DNA of 64,000 bases. It comes from Sulfuricella sp. GTDB taxonomy: Bacteria; Pseudomonadota; Gammaproteobacteria; Burkholderiales; Sulfuricellaceae. The translations under genes were made by a program, and so were the position numbers. Shown in pieces: positions 39,852 through 51,030 of the stretch. The DNA lies in NCBI GenBank assembly GCA_028714955.1, contig JAQTLK010000002.1, forward strand, positions 1 through 64,000. Reading direction: 5' to 3'. The notes beneath the pieces were generated by a model. That model saw only the letters and a list, made by a program, of their open reading frames with translations, was not told the DNA's origin and ran no database searches. How positions within the stretch are numbered: the first letter of the stretch is position 1; each line of letters opens with the position of its first letter.

Positions 39852-39965
39852 GGGAAATAGTTGCCACGCTGGCCTCGTGCGAAGTCGGGCTGGTGATATC
39901 GGCGAATCCGGGAGAGGGATCCTGGGGGCGGCGGCGCGGCCCCGTCCAGGGCGCGCCGCGGGCAA

Positions 39966-40277
39966 TCACTTCTTTTTGGCGGGCTTCGCGGCGGCAACCA
40001 CGTCGGCCAGCGCCTTGCCGACCTTGAATTTGACCACTTTCTTGGCGGCGATCTTCATTGCCGCGCCGGTCGCGGGGTTGCGGCCTTCGCGCGCGGCGCG
40101 TTCCGTCACTTCGAAAGTACCAAAACCGATCAGCTGCACGGATTCGTTTTTGGCCATGCTTTCCTTGACCGTCGCCATCAGGGCGTCCAGCACTTCGGCT
40201 GTTTTGGCTTTGGAAATGCCGGTCTTGCCTGCGACGGAATCGATCAGTTCAGTTTTGTTCATAGTTGTCATCTCCAC
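39966..40277 (-). CDS. HU-family DNA-binding protein
   Basis: MNKTELIDSVAGKTGISKAKTAEVLDAL...GFGTFEVTERAAREGRNPATG. Confidence 0.93.
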   Translation of the reverse strand: MEMTTMNKTELIDSVAGKTGISKAKTAEVLDALMATVKESMAKNESVQLIGFGTFEVTERAAREGRNPATGAAMKIAAKKVVKFKVGKALADVVAAAKPAKKK

Positions 40278-40383
40278 AGAGGTGTTGGTAAGAATTGGAA
40301 TTGCAGGCTGGATTGTGCCTCATTTTTGCGAAATTAACGACTCCGCGAAGCAGAAATATGCCGCAAGGCGAAATCCGGGGTTG

Positions 40384-41154
40384 TCAAACCTGGTCCCGCC
40401 ATTGCCGGATCGCGGCAAATACGTCCACGGGCGGCACGAGGGGGTGGCCGGCGAAGCGGCTGGCGGCGGCGATGACGGCGGGTTCGCCGCAGCGCAGAAA
40501 GGGGTTGGTCAACTTTTCCAGGCCGATGCTTGAAGGCAGGGTGGGGCGGCCTTGCGAGCGCGTCGCGCGATCCCTGTGCTCGCGCTCCAGCAGTGCGGCA
40601 TTGCCGGGCTCGACCAATTTTGCGAAATGGATATTCTCCAGTGTGTATTCGTGGGCGCAACAGACTTTTGTGTCATCCGGCAGGGCGGAAAACTTGGCCA
40701 GCGAGGCATGCATCTGTTGCGCGGAGCCCTCGAACAGGCGTCCGCAGCCGCAGGCAAACAGCGCATCGCCACAAAACAAGGTATTTATCCCATAATACGC
40801 AATGTGGCCGGCGGTGTGGCCAGGCACGTCAAGCACCTGGAATGCGATTCCCAGGCTGGGAAAGTCGATCACGTCGCTTTCCCCGACCGGATGAGTGATG
40901 CTGGCAATGGCCTCGCGGCGCGGGCCGTAAACAGGGGCACTGAACAGCCGATGCAGTTCAGCTGCGCCGCCGGTATGGTCTCGGTGGTGGTGGGTGAGCA
41001 GGATGGCGACAAGACTTAGCCGATGGTGTCGCAGATAGTCCGCAGCCGGAACGGCATCGCCGGGATCCACGACGATGGCGCTCGCGCCGTGGCGGATCAG
41101 CCAGATGTAGTTGTCTTCAAAGGCAGGGATGGGAACGATTTCGATCATTTGCAC
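40384..41154 (-). CDS. gloB: hydroxyacylglutathione hydrolase
   Basis: THHHRDHTGGAAEL; DVPGHTAGHIAYY; CGDALFACGCGRLFEG. Confidence 0.95.
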   Translation of the reverse strand: MQMIEIVPIPAFEDNYIWLIRHGASAIVVDPGDAVPAADYLRHHRLSLVAILLTHHHRDHTGGAAELHRLFSAPVYGPRREAIASITHPVGESDVIDFPSLGIAFQVLDVPGHTAGHIAYYGINTLFCGDALFACGCGRLFEGSAQQMHASLAKFSALPDDTKVCCAHEYTLENIHFAKLVEPGNAALLEREHRDRATRSQGRPTLPSSIGLEKLTNPFLRCGEPAVIAAASRFAGHPLVPPVDVFAAIRQWRDQV

Positions 41155-41176
41155 ATGTTTGGACGGGGCGGCCTAA

Positions 41177-41914
41177 ATGTCAAGTCTGGACGAAAATGCC
41201 TGGTTTGCTACCGCGCTGGGCCAGTATCTCCTGCGGCATGAGCAGGCTTACCACGATCAGGTGGTCGCGGATATTTTTGGTTTTAACGCGCTGCAACTGG
41301 GTTTGCTGGAGCATGACCTGTTGCGCGCCAGCCGTATTCCTTTCCGTTTTTGCGCCGGAATGGGGCCGCTCGTGGCGGTACGGGCGGACGTGGCGCAATT
41401 GCCAATTGCCAGCCAAACGGTAGACTTGCTGCTGTTGCCCCATGTGCTGGAATTCAGTGCCTATCCTCACCAGATTCTGCGTGAAGCCGAACGGGTGCTG
41501 ATGCCGGAGGGGCATCTGATCATCAGCGGTTTTAATCCATTCAGCCTGTGGGGTTTACGCAAGCTGATGGCTTATAATGCGCCAGGTTATCCCTGGCACG
41601 GCCATTTCATCAGCCTGATGCGGATCAAGGACTGGCTGGCCCTGCTTGGGTTTGAGGTGGCGGGCGGGCGCATGTGCTGTTATGAGCCACCGTTCCAGCA
41701 GGAGAACTTGTTGCGCAAATTCCGCTTCATGGCGGCGGCGGGCGACCGCTGGTGGGCGTTGGCCGGAGGGGTGTACTTCATCCATGCCAGGAAGCGCGTG
41801 CATGGCATGCGCTTGATCATGCCGCCCTGGAACGAAGCCCGGGCTGCGCGCAAGGGCTTGGCTCCCGCGGCACAGAAAACGGTTAGTCAAGGAATAACAA
41901 ATTGTGATGAGTGA
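41177..41914 (+). CDS. SAM-dependent methyltransferase
   Basis: [42 protein letters not shown]. Confidence 0.85.
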   Translation: MSSLDENAWFATALGQYLLRHEQAYHDQVVADIFGFNALQLGLLEHDLLRASRIPFRFCAGMGPLVAVRADVAQLPIASQTVDLLLLPHVLEFSAYPHQILREAERVLMPEGHLIISGFNPFSLWGLRKLMAYNAPGYPWHGHFISLMRIKDWLALLGFEVAGGRMCCYEPPFQQENLLRKFRFMAAAGDRWWALAGGVYFIHARKRVHGMRLIMPPWNEARAARKGLAPAAQKTVSQGITNCDE

Positions 41915-42362
41915 TGATGGCATTGTTGATGTTTATACCGACGGAGCATGCAAAGGCAATCCCGGCCCCGGCGGCTGGGGTGTCTTGCTGCGATTTCGCG
42001 GCCAGGAAAAGGAACTGTGCGGCGGCGAAGCGCTGACGACCAATAACCGCATGGAACTGCTGGCGGTGATCAAGGCGCTGGAAGCCTTGAGCCGGCCTTG
42101 TCAGGCACGGGTGCATACCGATTCGCAGTACGTGCAGAAAGGCATCAGCGAATGGATCCACAACTGGAAACGGCGTGGCTGGCGCACGGCGGACAGGAAA
42201 CCGGTGAAGAACATGGACTTGTGGCAGCAACTGGATGCCCTGGCCGCGCAACATCAAGTCGAATGGGTGTGGGTAAAAGGCCATGCGGGACATGCGGAGA
42301 ACGAACGCGCCGATCAGTTGGCCAACCGGGGTGTCGAGATGCCAGACGCCTGCCGGGCTTGA
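41904..42362 (+). CDS. rnhA: ribonuclease HI
   Basis: [23 protein letters not shown]...[17 protein letters not shown]. Confidence 0.96.
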   Translation: MMSDDGIVDVYTDGACKGNPGPGGWGVLLRFRGQEKELCGGEALTTNNRMELLAVIKALEALSRPCQARVHTDSQYVQKGISEWIHNWKRRGWRTADRKPVKNMDLWQQLDALAAQHQVEWVWVKGHAGHAENERADQLANRGVEMPDACRA

Positions 42363-42387
42363 TTTTTAACGTGGAACCTTATCAATC

Positions 42388-43095
42388 TTGCGCCAGATCA
42401 TTTTAGATACCGAAACCACCGGACTGGAAATCAGCCTCGGACACCGCATCATCGAAATTGCGGCGGTCGAGATGGTGAGCCGCCGCTTGACCAGCAATCA
42501 TTTTCACCAGTATCTCAACCCTGGGCGGGAAATTGATCCGGGCGCCCAGCAGGTGCATGGCATCAGCCTGGAATTCCTCCAGGACAAGCCGCTGTTCAAA
42601 GACGTTGTGCAGGACTTCCTCGCTTATGTCGCTGGCGCCGAGCTCATCATTCACAACGCGCCATTCGATATCGGCTTTCTCAATTACGAACTGGACCTGC
42701 TCGGCATGCAGCCGATCCAGCACTATTGTCCGGTCATTACCGATACCCTGAAGATGGCCAAGGCCTTGCGTCCTGGCCAGAAAAACAATCTCGATGCCTT
42801 GTGCAAAAGCTACCAGATTGACAATTCCAGGCGCACCCTGCACGGCGCGCTGGTCGATACCGAATTGCTGGCGGAGGTCTATCTGGCCATGACGCGCGGC
42901 CAGGAAAGCCTGATGATGGAATCCGGGCCCGTGCAGGCGAAGCGCATTGCCCCTGCGCCAGGCGCGCAGCGACAACCGTTGCGGGTGTTGCCGGCGACGG
43001 ACGAGGAATTGCAGGCGCACCACCTGTATCTGGAGGCGCTGGACGCGGCGAGCCGCGGCGGGTGCGTGTGGAAACTTGCGAGTCTGGATGCATAA
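42388..43095 (+). CDS. dnaQ: DNA polymerase III epsilon subunit
   Basis: RQIILDTETTGLEISLGHRIIEIAAVEM; IHNAPFDIGFLNYEL; TTG start. Confidence 0.95.
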   Translation: MRQIILDTETTGLEISLGHRIIEIAAVEMVSRRLTSNHFHQYLNPGREIDPGAQQVHGISLEFLQDKPLFKDVVQDFLAYVAGAELIIHNAPFDIGFLNYELDLLGMQPIQHYCPVITDTLKMAKALRPGQKNNLDALCKSYQIDNSRRTLHGALVDTELLAEVYLAMTRGQESLMMESGPVQAKRIAPAPGAQRQPLRVLPATDEELQAHHLYLEALDAASRGGCVWKLASLDA

Positions 43096-44080
43096 GGCGC
43101 CGGGAAGCAACAGCTTGAACATTCAGCTCATGCTGGCCGGCGCCTTGCGGTCGTGCCATTTTCCGCGCGCGCTTCTCCTGGCGCTGGTCCTGGCGTGTAC
43201 AGGCGCATGGGCTACCGCGCCGGCCAATATTGCGATCGTTCTGAGCGACGATTCCGCGCCCTATCAGGAAACGGCCAACAATATCCGCGCGCTGGTCGGC
43301 CAAAACGCGGGGCGGGCGGCGGTGAGCGTCTACTCGCCGGCGGGGAGGAAGCCTGATTTCGGCAGGGATCGCCAGGACATGATCGTTGCCGTCGGCGTGC
43401 GCGCCACTCAGGAAATGGCGGCACTGAATTTGACAACGCCGGTGCTGGCAACGCTGATCCCGCGCCAGGCATTCGAGAAGATTGCCCGCCAGCGCGATTA
43501 CCGGCAATTTTCGGCGGTCTATCTCGACCAGCCCCTGGCGCGGCAGATGGAGCTGATTCACCTGGCATTACCGGAGCGGAGCAGAATCGGCGTGGTGCTG
43601 GGGCCGGAATCCCAGGACGCTTTGAAAGCGCTGCAACTCGCGGCGAGAGAAGCCAAATTCGCGCTGGTGGTGGAAAAAATAGGCGCGGATGGAGACCTGC
43701 TTCCCGCGCTGCAGCGGGTGCTTGCCGACAGCGATGTTTTGCTGGCCATGCCCGATCCCCTGGTGTTCAACAGGGGCACGGTGCAAAGCCTGCTGCTCAC
43801 GACTTACCGTTACCAGGAACCGGTAATCGGATTCTCTCATGCCTACGTCAAGGCAGGCGCGCTTGCCGCGGTTTATACCACGCCGGAACAGGCCGGCAGG
43901 CAGGCGGGGGAAGTGCTGTTGCGCGTCCTGGCCGGCAAGTCATGGGTGCTGCCGCCGCCGGAATATCCGAAGTATTTTTCTGTCAGTCTCAATTATCAGG
44001 TCGCACGCTCGCTCGCCATCAACGTGGACGACGAAATGGCGCTTGATCAGAAACTCAAGCGCGCGGAGATGCTGGAATGA
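43088..44080 (+). CDS. periplasmic ABC-type substrate-binding protein (TrpX-like)
   Basis: N-terminal signal-like LLLALVLACTGAWA; VAVGVRATQEMAAL; overlaps next gene. Confidence 0.75.
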   Translation: MHKAPGSNSLNIQLMLAGALRSCHFPRALLLALVLACTGAWATAPANIAIVLSDDSAPYQETANNIRALVGQNAGRAAVSVYSPAGRKPDFGRDRQDMIVAVGVRATQEMAALNLTTPVLATLIPRQAFEKIARQRDYRQFSAVYLDQPLARQMELIHLALPERSRIGVVLGPESQDALKALQLAAREAKFALVVEKIGADGDLLPALQRVLADSDVLLAMPDPLVFNRGTVQSLLLTTYRYQEPVIGFSHAYVKAGALAAVYTTPEQAGRQAGEVLLRVLAGKSWVLPPPEYPKYFSVSLNYQVARSLAINVDDEMALDQKLKRAEMLE

Positions 44081-46212
44081 AAAACTGGGGCATCAAGAGG
44101 CGGGTGCTGTTCCTGGCGCTGATGCCGGCCTCGGTGATCGCGCTGTTGCTGGCGCTGCATTTCATTACCTCCGGCATCCAAAGCCTGGAGGATTCGCTGC
44201 GCGAGCGCGGCCTGGCAATCGCCCGCCAACTGGCGCCGGCGAGCGAATATGGCGTATTTTCCGGCAACCGCGAAATCCTGCAGTTGCTGGCGGATTCGGT
44301 CATGAAGGAGGCGGACGTATCCGCTGTCACCATCACCAACATCGATGGCGCCATTCTTGCGGCAAGCGGGAAATCCATGGGGCCGCCGGTATTGTCGGAT
44401 CACAAGGCCGGCCTGTATGTCGCCGTGGCTGATCAGGGCGACGCGCTTAGTTTCAGTACCCCGGTATTCCAGAGCCAGACCGAGGTGGACGATTTCATGC
44501 CGATAGCCGCCGCATCGCAGACCGTGGCGCCCAAGGGCAAGATTCTGGGCCGGGTCACGCTCGAGCTGTCGCGAGCAAGCACCCGCAAGCATAAAACATT
44601 TCTGATTCTGGACAGTCTCCTGATTTTTCTGCTGGGCCTGGCGGCGAGCACGCTTCTGGCCTTGCGCATGAGCCGCGATGTGACCGTCCCGGTGAAGCGC
44701 CTGGCCGATGCCGTGGACGAACTGGGCCGGGGCAGGCTGGACGTGCGTGTCGTAGAACAATCGGGCGGCGAGCTGCGCACCCTCGAGCGTGGCGTCAACG
44801 CCATGGCGGCTGCCTTGCAGGCAGCCCAGGAGCGCATGCAGGAGCGGGTCGACGAGGCGACCGAGCGGCTGTCCTACCTGGCCACGCACGACGCGCTGAC
44901 CGGCCTGGTCAACCGGCGCGAATTCGAACACCGGCTGGAAAAAGCCCTGGCTTCCGCGCGGGAGGAAGGGTGGGCCCATGCCCTGTGCTATCTCGACCTC
45001 GACCAGTTCAAGATCGTCAACGATACCTGCGGCCATGTGGCCGGCGACGAACTGCTGCGCCAGTTGACCGTGCTGCTGCAAAGCAAGGTGCGCGATACCG
45101 ACCTTCTGGCGCGGCTGGGCGGCGATGAATTCGGCGTGCTGCTGGAGAATTGTCCGCTGGAACAGGCGCAGATCGTGGCCGACCTGTTGCGCCAGACGGT
45201 GAAGGATTTTCATTTTGTCTGGCAGAACAAGGCATTTGTCATCGGCGTCAGCATCGGCCTGGTGCCCCTCACCCAGGACTGTGAATCGCTTGCCAGCGTG
45301 CTGAGCTGCGCGGATTCCGCCTGTTATGCGGCCAAGGACATGGGGCGCAACCGGGTGCATGTTTACCGTGTCGAGGATAGCGAGCTGGCGCAGCGCCAGG
45401 GGGAAATGAACTGGGTGGCGCGGATTACCCATGCCATCGAGGAAAATCGCTTCCGGCTTTATTACCAGACCATCATGCCCCTGGCCGAAGCGGATGAGGC
45501 GGGCGCGCATTTCGAAATCCTGCTGCGCATGCTGGACGACCAGGGTGAACTCATCCCGCCCATGGCCTTCATTCCCGCCGCCGAGCGCTACAACCTCATG
45601 CCCTCCATCGACCGCTGGGTGGTGAGTACGGCATTTGGCCTGTACTGGAAGATTTTTTCCGGTGATTCTCTGAGCCAGCGCCACACCTGCACCGTTAATC
45701 TTTCCGGCCCCTCGCTGTGCGACGATCATTTCCTGTCGTTCATCAATCGCCAGTTCGCCCTGTACCAGGTGCCGCATGACCACATCTGTTTCGAAATCAC
45801 CGAAACCGCGGCAATCTCCAATCTTTCCCGTGCCATGGAGTTCATCGGCGAACTGCGCTCCCGTGGCTGCCGCTTCTCGCTGGATGATTTCGGCAGTGGT
45901 TTGTCGTCCTTTACCTATCTCAAGAACATGCCCGTGGATTATCTCAAGATCGACGGATCTTTCGTGCGCGACATGGTGAATGACCCCATGGATGCCGCCA
46001 TGGTGGCGGCCATCAATCAGGTCGGCCACGTCATGGGCCTCAAGACCATTGCCGAATTCGTGGAAACGGAAGCGGTGCTGGAGAAGTTGCGCGAGATGGG
46101 GGTGGATTTCGTGCAGGGTTTTGGCATCGAACACCCCAGGCCGCTTGAGGGAATCGTCAATTTAACCTGGCCATTCCATTATCCCAGGCCGGACAGACCG
46201 GAGCAGACATAA
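44077..46212 (+). CDS. membrane GGDEF/EAL bifunctional cyclic-di-GMP protein with HAMP
   Basis: ARLGGDEFGVLLENC; FEILLRMLDDQGELIPPMAFIPAAERYNLM; DDFGSGLSSFTYLKNMPVDYLKIDG. Confidence 0.94.
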   Translation: MKNWGIKRRVLFLALMPASVIALLLALHFITSGIQSLEDSLRERGLAIARQLAPASEYGVFSGNREILQLLADSVMKEADVSAVTITNIDGAILAASGKSMGPPVLSDHKAGLYVAVADQGDALSFSTPVFQSQTEVDDFMPIAAASQTVAPKGKILGRVTLELSRASTRKHKTFLILDSLLIFLLGLAASTLLALRMSRDVTVPVKRLADAVDELGRGRLDVRVVEQSGGELRTLERGVNAMAAALQAAQERMQERVDEATERLSYLATHDALTGLVNRREFEHRLEKALASAREEGWAHALCYLDLDQFKIVNDTCGHVAGDELLRQLTVLLQSKVRDTDLLARLGGDEFGVLLENCPLEQAQIVADLLRQTVKDFHFVWQNKAFVIGVSIGLVPLTQDCESLASVLSCADSACYAAKDMGRNRVHVYRVEDSELAQRQGEMNWVARITHAIEENRFRLYYQTIMPLAEADEAGAHFEILLRMLDDQGELIPPMAFIPAAERYNLMPSIDRWVVSTAFGLYWKIFSGDSLSQRHTCTVNLSGPSLCDDHFLSFINRQFALYQVPHDHICFEITETAAISNLSRAMEFIGELRSRGCRFSLDDFGSGLSSFTYLKNMPVDYLKIDGSFVRDMVNDPMDAAMVAAINQVGHVMGLKTIAEFVETEAVLEKLREMGVDFVQGFGIEHPRPLEGIVNLTWPFHYPRPDRPEQT

Positions 46213-46320
46213 TGGGGAATGAGTGATGACCGGCGGTTTCCAGGATGAATAAATCGTAATAAACCTTACCATTCGCATGGGATACACTTCATGACATAAC
46301 TCAATAAAAAGGAGCTTGCC

Positions 46321-48516
46321 ATGAACGTGCGTACTTTCTCATTTCCATTTTTGTTGTTTCTGGCCGCGCTGTTTGCGGTTAACAATGTATTTGCCGATAG
46401 CAATAGCGAGAGTTCTTCATCACTGCAAGTCAGTCCGGCGTCTGTCTCCATGAAGGTGGGCAATACCACAACGCTTGCCGTGTCGAATGCCTCCGGTTCG
46501 GTTTCCGCTGAATCCAATGACAAGACGGTGGTGAGCGCCTCCTATTCCAACAGGGTGGTGACCCTCAAGGGGCTGAAGGCCGGTGCGACCTATGTGAAGG
46601 TGAAAGACAGCAAAACCGAGAAGAAAATACCGGTCACGGTGAGCGCCACGACATCCGGCGGCCTGAGCGTTTCCCCCGCTTCGGTAGCCATGAATGTCGG
46701 GGGCACGGCCAGCGTCATCGTCTCCAATGCTTCCGGGACGGTAACGGCCACCTCATCCAACCCCTCCGTGGCGACTGTGAGCTATGCTGGCGGCACGGCC
46801 ACCGTGAAGGCCATCAAGGCTGGTTCCACCAGCATAACCATCAAAGACAGCAAGACCACCGTGGCAGTGTCGGTTTCGGTGGTAACCACGCCTGTCGCCT
46901 CCACTGGCTATACGCTTCTGGCCTGGAACGATCTTGGCATGCACTGCATGGATGGCGTGGATTTTTCGGTTTTCTCCATTCTGCCTCCATACAACACCCT
47001 GCACGCGCAACTGAAGGACAAGGCAGGCAAGCTGATTGGCAGCAACGTGACGCTTACTTACGAAGCCGTGGCGGACAGCGCTGGCTCCATCAATACCATC
47101 AGCTCCACCAAGACCAACTTCTGGACCTGGTCTGCCGCCCTGTTTGGCCTCAATCCCGCTCCGGATATCGGCCTCATGCTCGACGGGCTTGCCTCGGGGG
47201 TTCCTGCTCCAGGCAACAGGGCGCCTTCCCTTGCGCCGGCACCGTTGAGCTACAACAGCCAGTATGCATGGTTCGAAGCCGAGGGCCTTCCCGTCACGCC
47301 GATTGACGACGCTGGTAAAAAGAACTTCTATCCCACGGTAAAAGTGGTTGCCAAGGACCTGAGTGGGAAAGTGCTGGCCACTACCACGACCGTCCTGCCG
47401 GTGAGCGACGAAATGACCTGCAAGGGTTGCCATGCTTCCATTTCCACTGGAAATGCCGCGGCAATGGCGGCACGGCCGAGGACGGGCTGGGTATTCGATG
47501 CCAATACCGAAAAGGACTGGAAGAAAAACATTCTGAAGCTGCATGACCAGAACAAGCTCTCCAGCGCCTTGTATACGAAGGGCCTCGCCCAGAACGGTTA
47601 CAACGCCAGCGGCCTGCTGGCCACCGCGAATGCGGGAAGGCCGGTTTTATGCGTTGCCTGCCATGCCAGTAACGCCTATTTCGACAAGCTGAGCCTGAAG
47701 ACGGTAATGCCTGGTGTGGCTGGAATCTCACCGTTTACCCAGGCGCTGCATACCAAACACGCCACGGTGAAAGATCCTGCAACCCTGTTGGCGCTTGATA
47801 GCATTGGCAACCGTACTTCGTGCTACGCGTGCCACCCCGGTTCTGCTACTCAATGCCTGCGGGGCGCCATGGGCAAGGCGGTGGATGCTACCGGCAAACC
47901 GTTGATGAGTTGCCAAAGCTGTCACGGCAATATGGCCCAGGTTGGCAATGCAGCCCGTCAAGGCTGGTTCAACGAGCCTACTTGCGAGTCTTGTCACAAC
48001 AGCGCCGCGCCTGGCAAGCGGGCTCTTGCCGGTGTCAATGCCAACGGCATTCCCGTCGTACCGATCGATCATACCTTCGCAACCAACGCCAATACCCCTG
48101 TCGCCGGATTGAACTTGTACCGCTTCAGCAAGGGGCATGGCGGTTTGCAGTGCGAAGCATGCCACGGCGCGACCCATGCCATTTATCCGTCCAGTCATGC
48201 CGACGACAATACGCAGAGCATCGCAGTCCAGGGCCATGCGGGTACTGTTGCCGAATGCACGGCTTGCCACACGACTGTGCCGACCACGGTCAATGGTGGT
48301 CCGCACGGTATGCACACGACGGGTGATGCCTGGGTTTCATCGCACAAGAAAGCCAGCAAAACTGGCTGCGACTATTGCCACGGTACGACAAGCGCCGGCA
48401 CCCCGCTGAGTGCGGTCAAGGTGACCAAGACCCTGGCGGTGGAAAACGGCACCAAGACTTTTGCCGCCGGAACGCAAATCAGCTGCTACAGTTGCCATAA
48501 CGGCCCCAATCCATAA
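46321..48516 (+). CDS. exported nine-heme c-type cytochrome with two N-terminal bacterial Ig-like domains
   Basis: Nine CxxCH motifs counted by eye; two BIG2-like repeats; signal peptide. Confidence 0.88.
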   Translation: MNVRTFSFPFLLFLAALFAVNNVFADSNSESSSSLQVSPASVSMKVGNTTTLAVSNASGSVSAESNDKTVVSASYSNRVVTLKGLKAGATYVKVKDSKTEKKIPVTVSATTSGGLSVSPASVAMNVGGTASVIVSNASGTVTATSSNPSVATVSYAGGTATVKAIKAGSTSITIKDSKTTVAVSVSVVTTPVASTGYTLLAWNDLGMHCMDGVDFSVFSILPPYNTLHAQLKDKAGKLIGSNVTLTYEAVADSAGSINTISSTKTNFWTWSAALFGLNPAPDIGLMLDGLASGVPAPGNRAPSLAPAPLSYNSQYAWFEAEGLPVTPIDDAGKKNFYPTVKVVAKDLSGKVLATTTTVLPVSDEMTCKGCHASISTGNAAAMAARPRTGWVFDANTEKDWKKNILKLHDQNKLSSALYTKGLAQNGYNASGLLATANAGRPVLCVACHASNAYFDKLSLKTVMPGVAGISPFTQALHTKHATVKDPATLLALDSIGNRTSCYACHPGSATQCLRGAMGKAVDATGKPLMSCQSCHGNMAQVGNAARQGWFNEPTCESCHNSAAPGKRALAGVNANGIPVVPIDHTFATNANTPVAGLNLYRFSKGHGGLQCEACHGATHAIYPSSHADDNTQSIAVQGHAGTVAECTACHTTVPTTVNGGPHGMHTTGDAWVSSHKKASKTGCDYCHGTTSAGTPLSAVKVTKTLAVENGTKTFAAGTQISCYSCHNGPNP

Positions 48517-48540
48517 CCAGCATCGGAAAGTCGCCAGCAA

Positions 48541-48567
48541 ACAAAACCGCCCTTCGTGGCGGTTTTT
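48541..48567 (+). terminator. intrinsic terminator, possibly bidirectional
   Basis: aaaaccgcccttcgtggcggtttttt. Confidence 0.75.
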
Positions 48568-48574
48568 TGTGTGC

Positions 48575-49242
48575 GTGCGCCAGGCATGGCGCGTAGCGCC
48601 GTGACTGGCGCTGTTTTCTCCGCTGTGGTGGCGGGGAGAATGACTAGAAGGTGAAAGTCCTTTGCACACCCGGCAAGGGGAAGTGTTAGCCGAACGGCAA
48701 GGGTGTCCGTCGCAAGGCGGAATCTGAAGGAAGCCGTAGGCAAAGTGCTGGCCTGACGAACAGGAAGCGGATAGAGGCGGCGTAGCGGGGTAAGCAGGCG
48801 CATATCTGTAAAGCCCGATACTTGCACGGAACGCTACGACGTAGATCCGACAGGCATAAGCATGAAGGTCGCGCGAATTACCCTGGGAGGCCCGTCGGCC
48901 TGCCTTGTGCTACTGACATCGCAAGGTGTCGGGATGGGATGATGGGAGTCAGCCGAGGCCATAGTAGTGGCTCTGACCAAGCCGCGAAGGGCTGAACCTG
49001 CCATGAGCGGAAAGGTGGCTATCTCTCCGTGAAGTCTGGACAGTTGTCCCGAGAGGGAGCTGGCGACAGAGCACTAGGGGCCGGAAGCCTCGAAGGCGGT
49101 CGCAGCGTCTATAGGCTAACGGGCGAATAGTCCTCGGGACGTAAGCTCAACCCAGCAATGGGAGGCAGGAACCGCCGGATACGTGATCCGTACGTCCGGT
49201 GGTGTGGGAGGACGGCGGGGGTGACCCCGCCTCCTACCCGAT
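48575..49242 (+). mobile_element. ORF-less group II intron
   Basis: GUGCG 5' end, group-II-like 5' region, domain V hairpin 49171-49203 with 2-nt bulge, domain VI with bulged A at 49236, AT 3' end; no RT ORF. 5' boundary could be 48571. Confidence 0.8.
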
Positions 49243-51030
49243 TCAATAACCGAGCGCCCTGGCGCCCTGATAAAAGGCGAAGCTCAACAACCACGCCAGC
49301 GCCAGCGGCCAGACAAGAGCCAGAGCGGTATAGGCGTTGCTGCGCGACTCGGTTTTGAGCGTGGCGAGGGTGGAAAGACAGGGCGTGTAGATCAGGGTGA
49401 ACAGCATGAAGCTGTAGGCCTGCACCCAGTCGAGTTGATGCGCCATGGTGCTCATCAACGCACTGCCTTCCAGGCCATAAATCACCGCCAGCGAACCGAT
49501 TACGATTTCCTTGGCGACGAAGCCGAAGATCAGCGCGATGGCCAGTTGCTGGTTGATGCCGAGCGGGTCGAGTACGGGAGCCAGGAAATGGCCGATCATG
49601 CCGGCCCAGGTGTCGCTGCCGCCGGGGGCGGCATCCTGGGGGAAATGGGTGAGGATCCACACCATGACCACGCCGGCAATGATGAACTTGCTCGCCCGCC
49701 CGAGAAAATGCCGGACCTCGTGCCAGCCGCGCAACACGATCTGGCGCCAGGTGGGCAGGCGATAGGGCGGCAGTTCGAGAATGAAGGGTTCATTGTTGGC
49801 GTAGCGCTTTTTGAACAGCAGGGCGGTGGCGATGGCGGCGGCAAAGCTGAACAGGTAGAGACTGAACAGCACCAGCGGCGCATTCTTCGGGGCGAACAGC
49901 GCCGAGGTGATGAAGACGAATACCTGCAGCCGGGCCGAGCACAGCGAGAACGGAATCACCAGCATGGTCAGCAGGCGCAGGCTGCGCGAACGCATGACGC
50001 GCGTGCCCATCAACGCCGGCACGTTGCAGCCGAAGCCCATCAGCATCATGACGAAACTGCGCCCGTCCAGGCCCATCTTGGCCATCAGCGCGTCCATCAG
50101 GAATGCGGCGCGTGACAGATAGCCGCTGTCTTCCACCAGCGCCATGAAAAGGAAGAACAGCACGATGATGGGCACGAAAGCGGCGACGGTGCCGACGCCA
50201 TTGTAGATTCCGTCCAGCAACAGGCCAGGCAGCGGCGCGGGCAGGTTGTGCAGCAGGGGATCCAGCACGCCGCCGCGGAACAGGCCGAGGCCCCAGGCCA
50301 CGCCATCCTGCAAGGGTTTGCCGAGAATGAAAATGGCCTGGAACAGCAGGTACATGACGCCGAAGAACAAGGGAAGGCCCAGCCAGGGGTGGAGCAACAC
50401 CCGGTCAAGGCGCGTGGTGAGGTTTTCGGACATCTGGGTCGGCACCTGCACGGCCTGCTTGAGCACGCTCTCCATGGTGGATTCGATCTGGTCGTCGAGC
50501 TGCAGTTTTTCGCTAACCTGTTGCGTCGCTATGGGCAGACTGGCCTGGATGGCATTCGAAATGGCCTGATAGGCGTGCGCGTAGCCGCTGCCATATTTTG
50601 CGGAGAGCAGCACCACCGGCATGTTCATGGCCTGCGACATTTTCTTGATGTCCACCGTGACGCCATATTTCTTGGCCTCATCCGCCATGTTGAGCAGCAG
50701 CAATGCCGGCAGGCCGAGTTGCTTGACCTGCAGGGCAAGGCTCAACTGGCGCTCGATCTGGGTGGTGTTGAGAATGATCAACACCAGATCTATCGGGTTG
50801 TTTTCGATAAAATGCCTTACCACCAGCTCGTCATCGGAGAAGCCGTGGATGTCATACACGCCGGGTAGATCGATGATTTCCACCATGGCGCCGCCCAGCA
50901 GCACTTTCGCGCTCATCAGGTCCACGGTGATGCCGGGCCAGTTGCCGACCCGCGCCGAGGCCCCGGTAAGCCGGTTGAAAAAAGTGGATTTGCCGGTGTT
51001 CGGCATGCCGAGCAGGGCGATGCGTTTCAT
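49243..51030 (-). CDS. feoB: ferrous iron transport protein B
   Basis: IALLGMPNTGKSTFFNRLTGASARVGNWPGITVD; DLPGVYD. Confidence 0.95.
   Translation of the reverse strand: MKRIALLGMPNTGKSTFFNRLTGASARVGNWPGITVDLMSAKVLLGGAMVEIIDLPGVYDIHGFSDDELVVRHFIENNPIDLVLIILNTTQIERQLSLALQVKQLGLPALLLLNMADEAKKYGVTVDIKKMSQAMNMPVVLLSAKYGSGYAHAYQAISNAIQASLPIATQQVSEKLQLDDQIESTMESVLKQAVQVPTQMSENLTTRLDRVLLHPWLGLPLFFGVMYLLFQAIFILGKPLQDGVAWGLGLFRGGVLDPLLHNLPAPLPGLLLDGIYNGVGTVAAFVPIIVLFFLFMALVEDSGYLSRAAFLMDALMAKMGLDGRSFVMMLMGFGCNVPALMGTRVMRSRSLRLLTMLVIPFSLCSARLQVFVFITSALFAPKNAPLVLFSLYLFSFAAAIATALLFKKRYANNEPFILELPPYRLPTWRQIVLRGWHEVRHFLGRASKFIIAGVVMVWILTHFPQDAAPGGSDTWAGMIGHFLAPVLDPLGINQQLAIALIFGFVAKEIVIGSLAVIYGLEGSALMSTMAHQLDWVQAYSFMLFTLIYTPCLSTLATLKTESRSNAYTALALVWPLALAWLLSFAFYQGARALGY

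Noticed and set aside
44047-46134. 695-aa minus-strand ORF
   Set aside because: Antisense to the GGDEF/EAL gene; low-complexity His/Arg/Gln-rich composition typical of shadow ORFs
46753-47544. 263-aa minus-strand ORF
   Set aside because: Antisense to the multiheme cytochrome gene with nine CxxCH motifs
49158-49358. 66-aa plus-strand ORF at the intron 3' end
   Set aside because: Overlaps domains V/VI and the feoB end; no RT or maturase similarity
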